Origin: Rhizobacter sp. | Lineage (GTDB): Bacteria; Pseudomonadota; Gammaproteobacteria; Burkholderiales; Burkholderiaceae_C | Direction of reading: 5' to 3' | Assembly (NCBI GenBank): GCA_019635355.1 | Contig: JAHBZQ010000001.1 | Location: 3,968,001 to 4,032,000 of the forward strand | DNA: 64,000 bases | Shown here: one piece after another, positions 33,714 to 42,555 of the stretch | How positions within the stretch are numbered: position 1 is the stretch's first letter | How the letters are laid out: every line of letters begins with the position of its first letter | Translations under genes and position numbers: made by a program | The notes under the pieces: generated by a model | The model's database searches: none | What the model was told of the DNA's origin: nothing | What the model saw: only the letters and a program-made list of their open reading frames with translations

Positions 33714-34481
33714 ATGGAATTCCTGCTCGACCCCAACCTCTGGATCGCCTTCGCGATGCTCACCGCCCTCGAGATCGTGCTCGGGGTCGACAACATCATC
33801 TTCATCTCGATCCTGGTGGGCCGCCTGCCGGCGCAACAGCGCGACATGGCACGCCGGCTCGGCCTCGGCTTCGCGATGCTGAGCCGTCTGGCGCTGCTTT
33901 TCTCGCTGAGCTGGGTGATGAGCCTCACCGCCGACCTCTTCACCGTGGCCGGCCAAGGCATCAGCGGGCGCGACATCGTGCTGCTGCTGGGTGGCCTCTT
34001 CCTGCTCTACAAGGCCACGCACGAGATCTTCATCGAGGTCGAGGCGCGCGAGCAGGACGGCCCGCCCAAGACCGACGACGCCGTCATCAAGTCGGTGGGG
34101 GGCAAGCTCTTCTGGGCCATCATCGGCCAGATCGCCATCATCGACATCGTGTTCTCGCTCGACTCGGTGATCACGGCGGTGGGCATGGTCGACGAGATCG
34201 GCGTGATGGTGGCGGCCGTGATCGCCGCCGTGGCCGTGATGCTCTTCGCTGCCAAGCCGATCGGCGAGTTTGTCGACCGCCACCCGTCGGTCAAGGTGCT
34301 GGCGTTGGCCTTCCTGGTGATGGTGGGCATGGCGCTCACCGCCGAAGCCTTCGACGTGCACGTGCCCAAGGGCTACATCTATGCTGCGATGGCCTTCTCC
34401 CTGGCCGTCGAAGCCCTCAACATCCGCGCCCGGAACAAGCGGCGGGCCGCGGTGTCTCATGAGTCTTCCGCTGGTGTCTGA
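33714..34481 (+). CDS. TerC family integral membrane protein
   Basis: A 255-residue membrane protein with about seven helices. It has the family's acidic intramembrane motifs: LEIVLGVDNIIFISI at the N terminus and IDIVFSLDSVITAVG in the second half, which line a metal-binding site. TerC-family proteins (Alx in E. coli, YceF in Bacillus) export Mn2+ or assist secreted metalloproteins. There is too little upstream space for a yybP-ykoY riboswitch. The divergent NhaR-like gene is the likely regulator. The YccA-family gene starts 17 bp later. Confidence 0.92.
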   Translation: MEFLLDPNLWIAFAMLTALEIVLGVDNIIFISILVGRLPAQQRDMARRLGLGFAMLSRLALLFSLSWVMSLTADLFTVAGQGISGRDIVLLLGGLFLLYKATHEIFIEVEAREQDGPPKTDDAVIKSVGGKLFWAIIGQIAIIDIVFSLDSVITAVGMVDEIGVMVAAVIAAVAVMLFAAKPIGEFVDRHPSVKVLALAFLVMVGMALTAEAFDVHVPKGYIYAAMAFSLAVEALNIRARNKRRAAVSHESSAGV

Positions 34482-34498
34482 TTAGCAAAGGAGTCTTC

Positions 34499-35188
34499 AT
34501 GAACTACGACCTTCAACAGGTTTACGGCCAGGCCGTCACCTCGCCGCAGGAGCGCAACAAGGTCCTGCGCAACACCTACTGGCTGCTGGCCCTGTCGATG
34601 GTGCCCACCGTGCTGGGCGCCTGGGTTGGCGTGGCCACCGGCATCGCCGCGGCCATGTCGCCGATGGTGAGCCTCGTGGTCTTCCTCGGCGGCGCCTTCG
34701 GCTTCATGTTCGCCATCGAGAAGACGAAGAACTCGTCGGCCGGCGTGCCCATCCTGCTCGGCTTCACTTTCTTCATGGGCCTGATGCTCTCGCGCATGGT
34801 GGGCATGGTGCTCGGCCTGTCGAACGGCGCCGGGCTCATCATGATGGCCTTCGCCGGCACGGGCGCGATCTTCTTCGGCATGGCGATGCTGTCGTCGGTG
34901 ATCAAGCGCGACCTGTCCAGCATGGGCAAGTGGCTCTTCATCGGCGCGATCATGTTGCTCGTGGCCGGCATCGCCAACATCTTCCTGAAGTCGCCCGCGC
35001 TGATGATCACGCTGTCGGTGCTGGCCATCGGCATCTTCTCGGCCTTCATCCTGCACGACCTGAAGCGTGTGCAAGACGGGCATGAAACGAATTACATCAC
35101 CGCCACGCTGGGCGTGTACCTGAGCCTGTACAACGTGTTCCAGTCGCTGCTGGCCCTGTTCGGCATCTTTGGCGGGCGCGACGAGTAA
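34499..35188 (+). CDS. Bax inhibitor-1/YccA family membrane protein
   Basis: A 229-residue membrane protein with seven helices, of the BI-1/YccA family. Family segments are NKVLRNTYWLLALSM, GLMLSRMVG and the C-terminal LYNVFQSLLALFGIFGG. E. coli YccA is an inhibitor or substrate of the FtsH protease; other members leak Ca2+. The start has a nearby AAAGGAG site. It follows the TerC gene by 17 bp and probably shares its transcript, giving a membrane-homeostasis pair. Confidence 0.92.
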   Translation: MNYDLQQVYGQAVTSPQERNKVLRNTYWLLALSMVPTVLGAWVGVATGIAAAMSPMVSLVVFLGGAFGFMFAIEKTKNSSAGVPILLGFTFFMGLMLSRMVGMVLGLSNGAGLIMMAFAGTGAIFFGMAMLSSVIKRDLSSMGKWLFIGAIMLLVAGIANIFLKSPALMITLSVLAIGIFSAFILHDLKRVQDGHETNYITATLGVYLSLYNVFQSLLALFGIFGGRDE

Positions 35189-35191
35189 GCG

Positions 35192-36094
35192 TCAGCCCGC
35201 GATGTAGGCCCTGAGCCCATCGGCCAGGGCCTGGAAGGTCACCTGGCAACGCGGGCTCGCCCGCAGGTCTTCGTGCATCGCGAGCCAGGTGTCCAGCTTG
35301 AAGGCAAACCGTTTCGGCATGACGCGCACCAGCGCGCCATGCCGTTTTGCCAATCCGACCTGGCAGAAGCCGATGCCGTGCCCCGCGCGAATGGCAGCCA
35401 GTTGCGCCAGGTCGTTGTCGGTGCGCAGCGCGAAGGCGTCGCGCTGCACCACGCCGATCGATTTGCCAAGCGCGCGGATGAATGGCGTCTCGCTGTCGAA
35501 GCCGATCAAGTCATGCCCCATCAGCTCGGCCTCGGTGCGTGGTGTGCCACGCCGGGCCAGGTAGTCGCGGTGGGCGTGCATGCCGAGTTCGATGGCACCC
35601 AGGCGCTGGGCGATCAGCGCCTCATGGCGCGGCGGGGTCATGCGCACTGCGATGTCGGCCTCGCGGTGCAGCAGGTCCTGCAGGCGGTTGCTGATGACCA
35701 GCTCGACCACGAGCCCTGGCTGCTGCTGCCGAAGCCGTGCCAGGATCGGCGGCAGCACCTCCACGCCGATCACCTCGCTGGCGGTGATGCGCACCGTGCC
35801 GCGCACCCGCTCGTGGCTGTCGGCCTGGCTGCTGGCTTCGCGCTGCAAGGCTGCGGCGGTGGCGGCCATGCTTTCCGCATAGGGCTGCAGCGCGCGGGCG
35901 GCGTCGGTGGGCAGCAGGCCCGTCTGCGACCGGGTGAAGAGCGTGAGCGACAGCGCCTTCTCCAGCGCCGCGACATGCCGGCCCACCGTGGGCTGGGTGA
36001 GGCCCAGCTCGCGTGCGGCGGCCGAGAGCGAGCCGGCCTGCAACACACCGAGGAAGGTGCGGAAGAGTTCCCAGCCGGGGGTGTCGTGGGCCAT
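35192..36094 (-). CDS. LysR family transcriptional regulator
   Basis: A 300-residue LysR regulator. The helix-turn-helix is at about 10-65 (VLQAGSLSAAARELGLTQPTVGRHVAALE) and the substrate-binding domain is at about 90-300, with GTVRITASEVIGVEVLPP. Effector unknown. It is divergent from the epimerase-like gene at 36192; LysR genes often regulate their divergent neighbour. The stop codon is 4 bp from that of the convergent YccA gene. Confidence 0.9.
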   Translation of the reverse strand: MAHDTPGWELFRTFLGVLQAGSLSAAARELGLTQPTVGRHVAALEKALSLTLFTRSQTGLLPTDAARALQPYAESMAATAAALQREASSQADSHERVRGTVRITASEVIGVEVLPPILARLRQQQPGLVVELVISNRLQDLLHREADIAVRMTPPRHEALIAQRLGAIELGMHAHRDYLARRGTPRTEAELMGHDLIGFDSETPFIRALGKSIGVVQRDAFALRTDNDLAQLAAIRAGHGIGFCQVGLAKRHGALVRVMPKRFAFKLDTWLAMHEDLRASPRCQVTFQALADGLRAYIAG

Positions 36095-36191
36095 GCAGAA
36101 ATGTATGGTCGCACCACGATGTTCGGCAATTCCTTTTGAGTGCCAGGCTGCCCACACTGCCGTCATCGCAACACCGAAGAGGAGCATGACG

Positions 36192-37205
36192 ATGGACACG
36201 CAAGGCGGGAAGACAGCGCTGGTGCTGGGCGCGACCGGGGGCATCGGCGGCGAGGTCGCCCGGCAGCTGCAGCGCGCCGGCTGGCGGGTGAAGGGCCTGG
36301 TGCGCCAGGTCGCCCGCGTGGCCGGCCGTGACGACGGCATCGAGTGGCTGGAGGGCGACGCGATGAACGCGGCCGACGTGCTGCGCGCCGCGCAAGGCGC
36401 CTCGGCCATCGTGCACGCGGTCAACCCGCCGGCCTACCAACGCTGGGGCGAGCTCGTGCTGCCGATGATCGACAACACCATCGCCGCGGCGCGCGCCACC
36501 GGGGCGCGCATCGTGTTGCCGGGCACCGTCTACAACTACGGCATCGGCGTGTTCCCGCTCGTGGCGGAAGACGCGCCCCAGCACCCGCACACCCGCAAAG
36601 GTGCGGTGCGTGTGGCCCTGGAGCAGCGCCTCGAAGCGGCCGCCCGCAACGGCGTGCGCAGCCTGGTGGTGCGGGCGGGCGACTTCTTCGGCCCGCAGGC
36701 GGGCAACAGCTGGTTCTCGCAGGGGCTCGTCAAACGTGGCCAGCCGGTTCGCGCGGTGGTGCAGCCCGGTGCGGCCGCCCACGCCTGGGCCTACCTGCCC
36801 GACGTGGCGCGAACGATGGTCTTGTTGCTGGAGCGCGAGGCCACGCTGCCGGCCTTCGCCCGCTTCCACATGGCGGGGCATTGGGACGCGACCGGCGCGC
36901 AGATGGCCGAGGCGGTGCAGCGGGTGGTGCTCGCCGAGACCGGCCGAGCGCCACGCATCGCACGCTTCCCGTGGCCGGTGGTGACGCTGCTCGCGCCGGT
37001 GGTGCGCATCCTGCGCGAGCTGAAGGAGATGCGCTACCTGTGGCAGCAGCCACTGCAGCTGCGCAATCACGCGCTGGTGGCCGCGCTCGGCGCCGAACCC
37101 CACACGCCGCTCGACCAGGCCGTGCGCGAGACGCTCGTCGGCCTGGGCTGCCTGCCGGCGGCTCAGCCTTCGGCGCGCCAGGCCTCGATCCAGGCCCAGG
37201 CCTGA
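36192..37205 (+). CDS. NAD-dependent epimerase/dehydratase family protein
   Basis: A 337-residue extended short-chain dehydrogenase. The Rossmann motif LGATGGIGGEVARQL is near residue 12-26. The active-site pair is visible as YNYG (Tyr) with a preceding LPGTV. The family is broad (sugar epimerases, dihydroflavonol reductases, NmrA-like), and no substrate is suggested. The start at 36192 puts AGGAG at good distance; ATG at 36186 also possible. The last 43 bases overlap the convergent hydrolase gene. The LysR gene is divergent. Confidence 0.82.
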   Translation: MDTQGGKTALVLGATGGIGGEVARQLQRAGWRVKGLVRQVARVAGRDDGIEWLEGDAMNAADVLRAAQGASAIVHAVNPPAYQRWGELVLPMIDNTIAAARATGARIVLPGTVYNYGIGVFPLVAEDAPQHPHTRKGAVRVALEQRLEAAARNGVRSLVVRAGDFFGPQAGNSWFSQGLVKRGQPVRAVVQPGAAAHAWAYLPDVARTMVLLLEREATLPAFARFHMAGHWDATGAQMAEAVQRVVLAETGRAPRIARFPWPVVTLLAPVVRILRELKEMRYLWQQPLQLRNHALVAALGAEPHTPLDQAVRETLVGLGCLPAAQPSARQASIQAQA

Positions 37206-37696
37206 GGCCAGTCGCCGAGGCCACTCTGCGCATTGAGGTGGCCGCGCGCGCCCAGGTCGACGTGCTCGGCCTGCCAGCGGGCGGCGAGGGTGGCGCTGTG
37301 GTCGCCCGGCGCATACGGGTCGTCGTGGCTCGTGACCATGCGGATGCGCCGGCCGGGCAGCGCCTCGGGCAGCGGCGCGAAGCCCCGCGCTTCGGGTGGG
37401 AAGGCCGGCCCCAGCGGGTCGGGCACGGCGACGAGCAGCAGCGCGTGCACCGCGGCGCGGTGGCGCGCCGCCCAGTGCGCCACCACCAGGCAGCCCAGGC
37501 TGTGGGCCACCACGATGGGCGGCTGCGGTGCGGCGCGCACGGCGGCGTCGAGCGAGGCGACCCACTCGTCGCACACCGGGTGGTCCCAGTCGCGCTGCGG
37601 CACGCGCGTGACGCCGGGGTGCTGCACTTCCCACAACGATTGCCAATGGGTGGGGCCCGAGTTCTGGATGCCGGGCACGAGGAGGACGGGTCGCAT
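37163..37696 (-). CDS. RBBP9/YdeN family alpha/beta hydrolase
   Basis: A 177-residue serine hydrolase of the RBBP9/YdeN family. The nucleophile elbow is HSLGC near residue 66, the acid lies in SHDDPYAPG, and the catalytic His is in ARGHLNAQSGLGDWP near the C terminus. Length matches the family. Substrate unknown. It overlaps the 3' end of the epimerase gene and is divergent from an AsnC regulator, 108 bp away. Confidence 0.88.
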   Translation of the reverse strand: MRPVLLVPGIQNSGPTHWQSLWEVQHPGVTRVPQRDWDHPVCDEWVASLDAAVRAAPQPPIVVAHSLGCLVVAHWAARHRAAVHALLLVAVPDPLGPAFPPEARGFAPLPEALPGRRIRMVTSHDDPYAPGDHSATLAARWQAEHVDLGARGHLNAQSGLGDWPQAWAWIEAWRAEG

Positions 37697-37804
37697 GGGG
37701 TGAAGCCAACAGGAGTGACGATGCCGCCTACGATAGGCAGCCGGCGCGATGCGCGCCATCGCCACTCATCGGAACTTGCCCCGCCAAACCTTTGCTTCAT
37801 CGCC

Positions 37805-38260
37805 ATGACCGCTGCCGTGCCGTTCAAGCTCGACAAGAAAGACCACCAGATCCTGCAGGCGCTGCAGGACGACGCGCGCCAGCCGCTGGCCGCGCTCGGC
37901 CGTCGCATCGGCCTGTCGCAGCCGGCCATCAGCGAGCGGGTGAAGAAGCTCGAAGAGGCCGGCGTGATCGCCGGCTACGGCGCGCGCATCAACCTCGCGG
38001 CGGTGGGCCTCGCGCTGCAGGCGGTGGTGCGGGTGCGCACCACGCATGCGCACATCCAGCGCTACGTGCAGCTCTTCCAGTCCATGCCCGAGGTGCTCGA
38101 CGCGGTGCGCGTGACGGGTGAAGACTGCTTCATCGTGCGCTGCGCCTTCGCCGGCCCGCAGGACCTGGAGCGCGTGGTGGACGCGCTCGCCGCGCATGGC
38201 AGCGTGAGCACCTCGCTCGTGCTCTCGCATCCGGTCTCGAAACCTCCAACGCTCGGCTGA
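37805..38260 (+). CDS. Lrp/AsnC family transcriptional regulator
   Basis: A 151-residue regulator of standard length. The helix-turn-helix is at about 22-60 (ALGRRIGLSQPAISERVKKLEEAG) and the RAM effector domain is at about 65-150, with VRVTGEDCFIVRCAF. It is the second Lrp-type gene in the window and lacks the extension of the one at 28199-28759. Divergent from the hydrolase gene, and 73 bp upstream of the aldo/keto reductase on its strand; either may be its target. Confidence 0.92.
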   Translation: MTAAVPFKLDKKDHQILQALQDDARQPLAALGRRIGLSQPAISERVKKLEEAGVIAGYGARINLAAVGLALQAVVRVRTTHAHIQRYVQLFQSMPEVLDAVRVTGEDCFIVRCAFAGPQDLERVVDALAAHGSVSTSLVLSHPVSKPPTLG

Positions 38261-38333
38261 GCAGAAGCCGCGTTGCGCTCAGGGGTGAGCGCGCTGCCTA
38301 TGCTGCAAGGCTCCTCTCACCTGGAGCCTCACC

Positions 38334-39380
38334 ATGCGCCACCTGCCGCTCGGCCGCACCGGCCTCTTCGTCTCCGAGCTGTGCCTCGGCACCATGACCT
38401 TCGGTGGCAGCACCGACCTGTGGGGCAAGATCGGCACGCTGCAGCAGGGCGAGGCCGAGCGCCTCGTGGGCCAGGCGCTCGATGCCGGCGTGAACTTCAT
38501 CGACACCGCCGATGTGTATGCCGGTGGCGTGTCGGAGCAGATCACCGGCCAGGCGCTGAAGAACCTCCAGGTGCCGCGCGAGAGCGTGGTCGTCGCGACC
38601 AAGGTCTTCGGCGAGACTGGCGCCACGCCCAATGCCCGCGGCAACTCGCGCGGCCACATCCTCGACGGCGTGAAGGCGAGCTTGAAGCGCCTGCAGCTCG
38701 AGCACATCGACCTCTACCAGATCCACGGCTTCGACCCCGCCACGCCGATCGAAGAGACGGTGCGCGCGCTCGACACGCTGGTGCGCGACGGGCGTGTGCG
38801 CTATGTCGGCGTGTCGAACTGGGCGGCGTGGCAGATCGCCAAGGCCTTGGGCATCAGCGAGCGGCTGGGCCTCGCGCGCTTCGAGTCGCTGCAGGCCTAC
38901 TACACCGTGGCGGGCCGCGACCTCGAGCGCGAGATCGTGCCCATGCTGAAGAGCGAAGGCCTGGGCCTGATGGTGTGGAGCCCGCTCGCGGGTGGGCTCC
39001 TGAGCGGCAAGTTCTCGAGCGGCCAGGCGGAGGCGGGCAGCCGCCGCAGCGGCTTCGACTTCCCGCCGGTGCTGCGCCCGCGGGCCGAGGCCTGCATCGA
39101 GGCCATGCGGCCGATCGCCGAGGAGCACGAGGTGTCGATCGCTCAGGTGGCGCTCGCGTGGCTCTTGCACCAGCCGCAGGTCACGAGCGTGATCGTCGGC
39201 GCCAAGCGCCCCGACCAGTTGGCCGACAACCTGGCGGCGGTGAAGCTCAGGCTCAACGCCGACGAGCTGCGCGCGCTGGACGAGGTGAGCCGCCTGCCGC
39301 CCGAGTACCCGGGCTGGATGTTCGAACGCCAGGGCGACTTCCGGCGCAAGCAGCTGCGCCTGGCGGGCCGCGGTGACTGA
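38334..39380 (+). CDS. Aldo/keto reductase
   Basis: A 348-residue NADPH-dependent (beta/alpha)8 oxidoreductase of the AKR superfamily. The catalytic tetrad is seen as DTADVYAGG (Asp, Tyr), VVVATKV (Lys) and YQIHGFD (His). The cofactor-binding C-terminal region contains SVIVGAKRPDQLADN. It resembles the YajO/IolS-type aldehyde reductases; substrate unknown. An AsnC regulator lies upstream. The stop is 4 bp from that of the convergent L,D-transpeptidase-like gene. Confidence 0.92.
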   Translation: MRHLPLGRTGLFVSELCLGTMTFGGSTDLWGKIGTLQQGEAERLVGQALDAGVNFIDTADVYAGGVSEQITGQALKNLQVPRESVVVATKVFGETGATPNARGNSRGHILDGVKASLKRLQLEHIDLYQIHGFDPATPIEETVRALDTLVRDGRVRYVGVSNWAAWQIAKALGISERLGLARFESLQAYYTVAGRDLEREIVPMLKSEGLGLMVWSPLAGGLLSGKFSSGQAEAGSRRSGFDFPPVLRPRAEACIEAMRPIAEEHEVSIAQVALAWLLHQPQVTSVIVGAKRPDQLADNLAAVKLRLNADELRALDEVSRLPPEYPGWMFERQGDFRRKQLRLAGRGD

Positions 39381-39384
39381 GCGT

Positions 39385-40059
39385 TCAGCGCCCGCCGGCC
39401 ACCGTGGCGCGGGTGCCGAAGAAGGCCTGCACCGGCTGCCGCTCCGGCAGCACGTAGACCACGCCGCGCTGGCGGCCGAGCGAGGGGGCGATCACCGCGT
39501 CGTAGAACGACGGCGGCACCACCACGCAGCCGAGCGAGGCACGTTTGTCGTCGGCACCGGGGGTGCCGAGGCGTGCCATGCGCTGCGCCTGCGAGGCGCC
39601 GGGGCGCACGCGGTGGATGGCCAGCGCCGCCTGGTAGTCGAACCAGACGATCGCCTCGCCGCTCAGGTTGCGGCCCGGCTGCGAGGCGAAGCGGCCGGCT
39701 GGCGTGGTGCGGTCGGCGAGGGGGATGCGCTTGAGGTCGGCCACGTCGGCCACCCCGGGCACCGAATGGTCGCCCAGACCCTGGCCGAGCAGCACGCGGG
39801 TCGCGCCGAGCAGCCGGCCGTCGGCATCGAAGGCGTAGAGGCGGGCGGCCTTCTTGTCGACCACGGCGAAGGGTTGGTGCTGCGTGTCGCCGCTGTCGAG
39901 CGCCCAGTCGCGCACGTGGCGGGCGTCGGCCGTGAGGGCAGGGCCGTCGGTGGCGACGGTGCCGAGCGGGGAGTCGGGGGTGTGAGGGGTGACGGCCTGC
40001 GCCGCCACGCTTGTGAGGGCCGAGAGGGCCAGTGCGATGAACTGCTGGATGACTTGCAC
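39385..40059 (-). CDS. L,D-transpeptidase (YkuD)-like exported protein
   Basis: A 224-residue exported protein. A signal peptide (about 1-22) is followed by a YkuD-like catalytic domain. The catalytic-box residues appear as AIHRVRP then RASLGCVVVPPSFYD: a His about 30 residues before the Cys in the S-x-GC pattern. Such enzymes make or cut peptidoglycan cross-links or anchor lipoproteins. The usual HG before the box is HR here, so activity needs testing. GTG at 40059 is preferred because it gives a normal signal peptide; a TTG at 40113 would add 18 residues. Confidence 0.65.
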   Translation of the reverse strand: MQVIQQFIALALSALTSVAAQAVTPHTPDSPLGTVATDGPALTADARHVRDWALDSGDTQHQPFAVVDKKAARLYAFDADGRLLGATRVLLGQGLGDHSVPGVADVADLKRIPLADRTTPAGRFASQPGRNLSGEAIVWFDYQAALAIHRVRPGASQAQRMARLGTPGADDKRASLGCVVVPPSFYDAVIAPSLGRQRGVVYVLPERQPVQAFFGTRATVAGGR

Positions 40060-40181
40060 CGCATGACTGTAAGAAGCGGTCGCGCTGTGGCGGTATGAAC
40101 AATGCCGCAACAAACGCCCGCGTCACACCCCGTTGCGAAACGCGCTGCGCTTTTTCATTTCTTGTTTGGAGACGAGACGAC

Positions 40182-40505
40182 ATGACCCAGCCCTACACCG
40201 AAGCCCAACCCGCCCGAGCCGAGGTCGACGCCCTCCAGGGCGCCGTGGTGCTCGATTTCGGCACCAACTGGTGCGGCTTCTGCAAGGCCGCCGAGCCGCT
40301 GGTCGACGCGGCACTGGCCCCGCACCCGGGCGTGCGGCACCTGAAGGTCGAAGACGGCCCCGGCCGGCCGCTCGGCCGCTCGTTCCGGGTCAAGCTGTGG
40401 CCCACGCTCGTCTTCCTGCGTGATGGGCAGGAGGTCTCGCGGGTGGTGCGCCCGGGCGATGCGGCCACGGTCGCGCAGGGCATCGCGGCCCTCGGCCCGG
40501 CCTGA
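40182..40505 (+). CDS. Thioredoxin family protein with WCGFC
   Basis: A 107-residue thioredoxin-fold protein without a signal peptide. The redox site reads WCGFC (near residues 29-33), where thioredoxin 1 has WCGPC. The cis-Pro is in LWPTLVF. Replacing the Pro with Phe may shift redox potential or partner choice. GGAGAC lies upstream of the start. It is alone between the L,D-transpeptidase-like and Aer-like genes. Confidence 0.88.
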   Translation: MTQPYTEAQPARAEVDALQGAVVLDFGTNWCGFCKAAEPLVDAALAPHPGVRHLKVEDGPGRPLGRSFRVKLWPTLVFLRDGQEVSRVVRPGDAATVAQGIAALGPA

Positions 40506-40670
40506 CGCTCAAAGCGCGACAACGAGGGGAATTCCGGCGGTTATCCGCGCACTGCGTCACGCGGGCAGGAGGAAGATGGCCTCGCCCTCAGTTCGCAGGG
40601 TGTAGGACGCGTGCGCTCTGGCCGGGATCGGCGTGTCAATCCGCCAACCCTTTCCAGCCTTGACCTTGCC

Positions 40671-42215
40671 ATGCGCGACAACCAGCCCGTGACCCAGCGG
40701 GAACACCAGTTTCCCGACAACGCGACCCTGATGTCGACCACCGACACGCAGAGCCGCATCACCTACGCCAACGAGGCCTTCGTCGCCGCCAGCGGCTTTT
40801 CGCGCGAGGAGCTGGAAGGCCAGCCACACAACGTGGTGCGCCACCCCGACATGCCGCCCGAGGCCTTTGCCGACATGTGGGCCACGCTCAAGAACGGCGA
40901 GCCGTGGACGGCCCTGGTGAAAAACCGCCGCCAGAACGGCGACCACTACTGGGTGCGTGCCAACGCCACGCCGGTGGTGCGCGGTGGGCGTGTCACCGGC
41001 TTCATGTCGGTGCGCACCAAGCCCTCGCGCGAGGAGGTGGCGGCGGCCGAAGCGCTGTACCGCGAATTCCGCGAAGGCCGCGCCGGTGGGCGACGCTTCC
41101 ACAAGGGCGTGATCGTGCACGGCGGGGCGATGGCCCTGCGGTCGGTGTTCAAGACCTTGCCGGTGCGCTGGCGCATCCGCGCCGCGTTTGCCGGCGTGGT
41201 GCCGGCGCTCGCGCTGGGGGCCTGGGGCCTGGGCGCCGGCGCGGCGCTCGTAGCGCCGCTGGCCGGGCTGGCCGCGCTGCTCGGGGCCGGCGCCTCGTGG
41301 TGGCTGGAGCGCCAGATCGCACGCCCGCTGGAGCAGCTGCGCGAGCAGGCGCTGAAGATCGCCAGCGGCCAGAGCCAGCAGGTCGACCACATGGACCGCG
41401 TCGACGAGATCGGCATGACCCTGCGCACCATCGGCCAGATCGGCCTGATGTTCCGCTGGATCATCGACGACGTGAGCGGCCAGGTGCTCAACATCCAGAC
41501 CGCCACCAGCGAGATCGCCCAGGGCAACCAGGGCCTGAGCAACCGCACCGAACAGTCGGCCTCCAGCGTGCAGCAGACGGCCTCGTCGATGTCACAGATG
41601 ACCGCCACCGTGCAGAGCAACGCCGACATCGCGAACCAGGCCACGGCCCTGTCAGGCAGCGCGAGCGATGCCGCAGCGCGCGGCGGCCAGGCGGTGGCCC
41701 AGGTGGTGAGCACGATGAACGACATCACCGACAGCTCGCGCAAGATCGCCGACATCATCGGCGTGATCGACAGCATCGCCTTCCAGACCAACATCCTCGC
41801 GCTCAACGCTGCGGTGGAAGCCGCGCGGGCCGGCGAGCAGGGCCGCGGCTTCGCGGTCGTGGCCGGCGAAGTGCGCAGCCTGGCGCAGCGCAGCGCCGAT
41901 GCGGCGCGCGAGATCAAGGCGCTGATCGGCGCGAGCGTCGACAAGGTCGAGTCGGGCTCGCGCATCGTCGACGAGGCCGGCCGCACGATGGACGACATCG
42001 TGGCGCAGGTGAAGCGGGTGTCCGACCTCATGGTCGAGATCGGCGCGGCCACGCAGGAGCAGAGCAAGGGCATCGGCCAGGTCGACTCCGCCGTGGCCCA
42101 CCTCGACCAGATCACGCAGCAGAACGCCGCGCTGGTGGAAGAGAGCGCCGCCGCGTCCGAAAGCCTCAAGGTGCAGGCCGAGCGCCTGGCCGAGGCGGTG
42201 GGCGTGTTCCGCTGA
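40671..42215 (+). CDS. aer: Aer-type PAS chemoreceptor
   Basis: A 514-residue redox/energy-taxis receptor. The PAS domain (about 5-115) has the Aer-type start MRDNQPVTQREHQFPDNATL, and HPDMPPEAFADMW and GDHYWVRANATPV follow. A short hydrophobic region (about 175-205) and a HAMP region anchor it, and the cytoplasmic hairpin carries FQTNILALNAAVEAARAGEQ. E. coli Aer binds FAD in its PAS domain and has no periplasmic domain, which matches this layout. The start at 40671 is chosen because the longer frame adds a non-homologous stretch. Confidence 0.93.
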   Translation: MRDNQPVTQREHQFPDNATLMSTTDTQSRITYANEAFVAASGFSREELEGQPHNVVRHPDMPPEAFADMWATLKNGEPWTALVKNRRQNGDHYWVRANATPVVRGGRVTGFMSVRTKPSREEVAAAEALYREFREGRAGGRRFHKGVIVHGGAMALRSVFKTLPVRWRIRAAFAGVVPALALGAWGLGAGAALVAPLAGLAALLGAGASWWLERQIARPLEQLREQALKIASGQSQQVDHMDRVDEIGMTLRTIGQIGLMFRWIIDDVSGQVLNIQTATSEIAQGNQGLSNRTEQSASSVQQTASSMSQMTATVQSNADIANQATALSGSASDAAARGGQAVAQVVSTMNDITDSSRKIADIIGVIDSIAFQTNILALNAAVEAARAGEQGRGFAVVAGEVRSLAQRSADAAREIKALIGASVDKVESGSRIVDEAGRTMDDIVAQVKRVSDLMVEIGAATQEQSKGIGQVDSAVAHLDQITQQNAALVEESAAASESLKVQAERLAEAVGVFR

Positions 42216-42237
42216 AGGGCTGGGCCAGAATCCGCGC

Positions 42238-42540
42238 ATGCCGGACTTCAAGAGCTTCGACGAGTTCTATGCGATCTACCTCACGGCCCACCAGCGGCCG
42301 TGGAACCGCCGCATCCATTTGCTCGGCTGGCTGATCGGCGCGGCGCTCGGGCTCTACGCGCTGTGGGTCGGCCCGCTGTGGTGGCTGCTCGGCGCGCCGG
42401 CCGCGGCGCTCGTGGCCATCGCCATCGGGCACGGCCTGATCGAGCCCTCTCACGCGGTCGAGTTCAAGTACCCGCTGCGCACGGCGCTCGCCAACCTGCG
42501 CATGTTTGCCGACATGGCGCGTGGCCGCCTGCCGCGCTGA
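42238..42540 (+). CDS. DUF962 (Mpo1-like) family membrane protein
   Basis: A 100-residue protein of the DUF962 family, with two membrane segments (about 28-45 and 47-65). Conserved polar landmarks are FYAIYLTAHQRPWNRRIH, GHGLIEPSHAVEFKYPL. Yeast Mpo1 of this family is an Fe(II)-dependent dioxygenase in alpha-oxidation of 2-hydroxy fatty acids. It lies 15 bp before a fatty-acid hydroxylase-family gene on the same strand; see findings. Confidence 0.75.
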   Translation: MPDFKSFDEFYAIYLTAHQRPWNRRIHLLGWLIGAALGLYALWVGPLWWLLGAPAAALVAIAIGHGLIEPSHAVEFKYPLRTALANLRMFADMARGRLPR

Positions 42541-42555
42541 GCGGCATCACCGCCG

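Noticed and set aside
40506..40670. Possible sigma-28 promoter before the Aer-like gene
   Set aside because: TCAAAG and GGCGGTTA occur, but their spacing of about 21 bases is too long for the flagellar promoter form.
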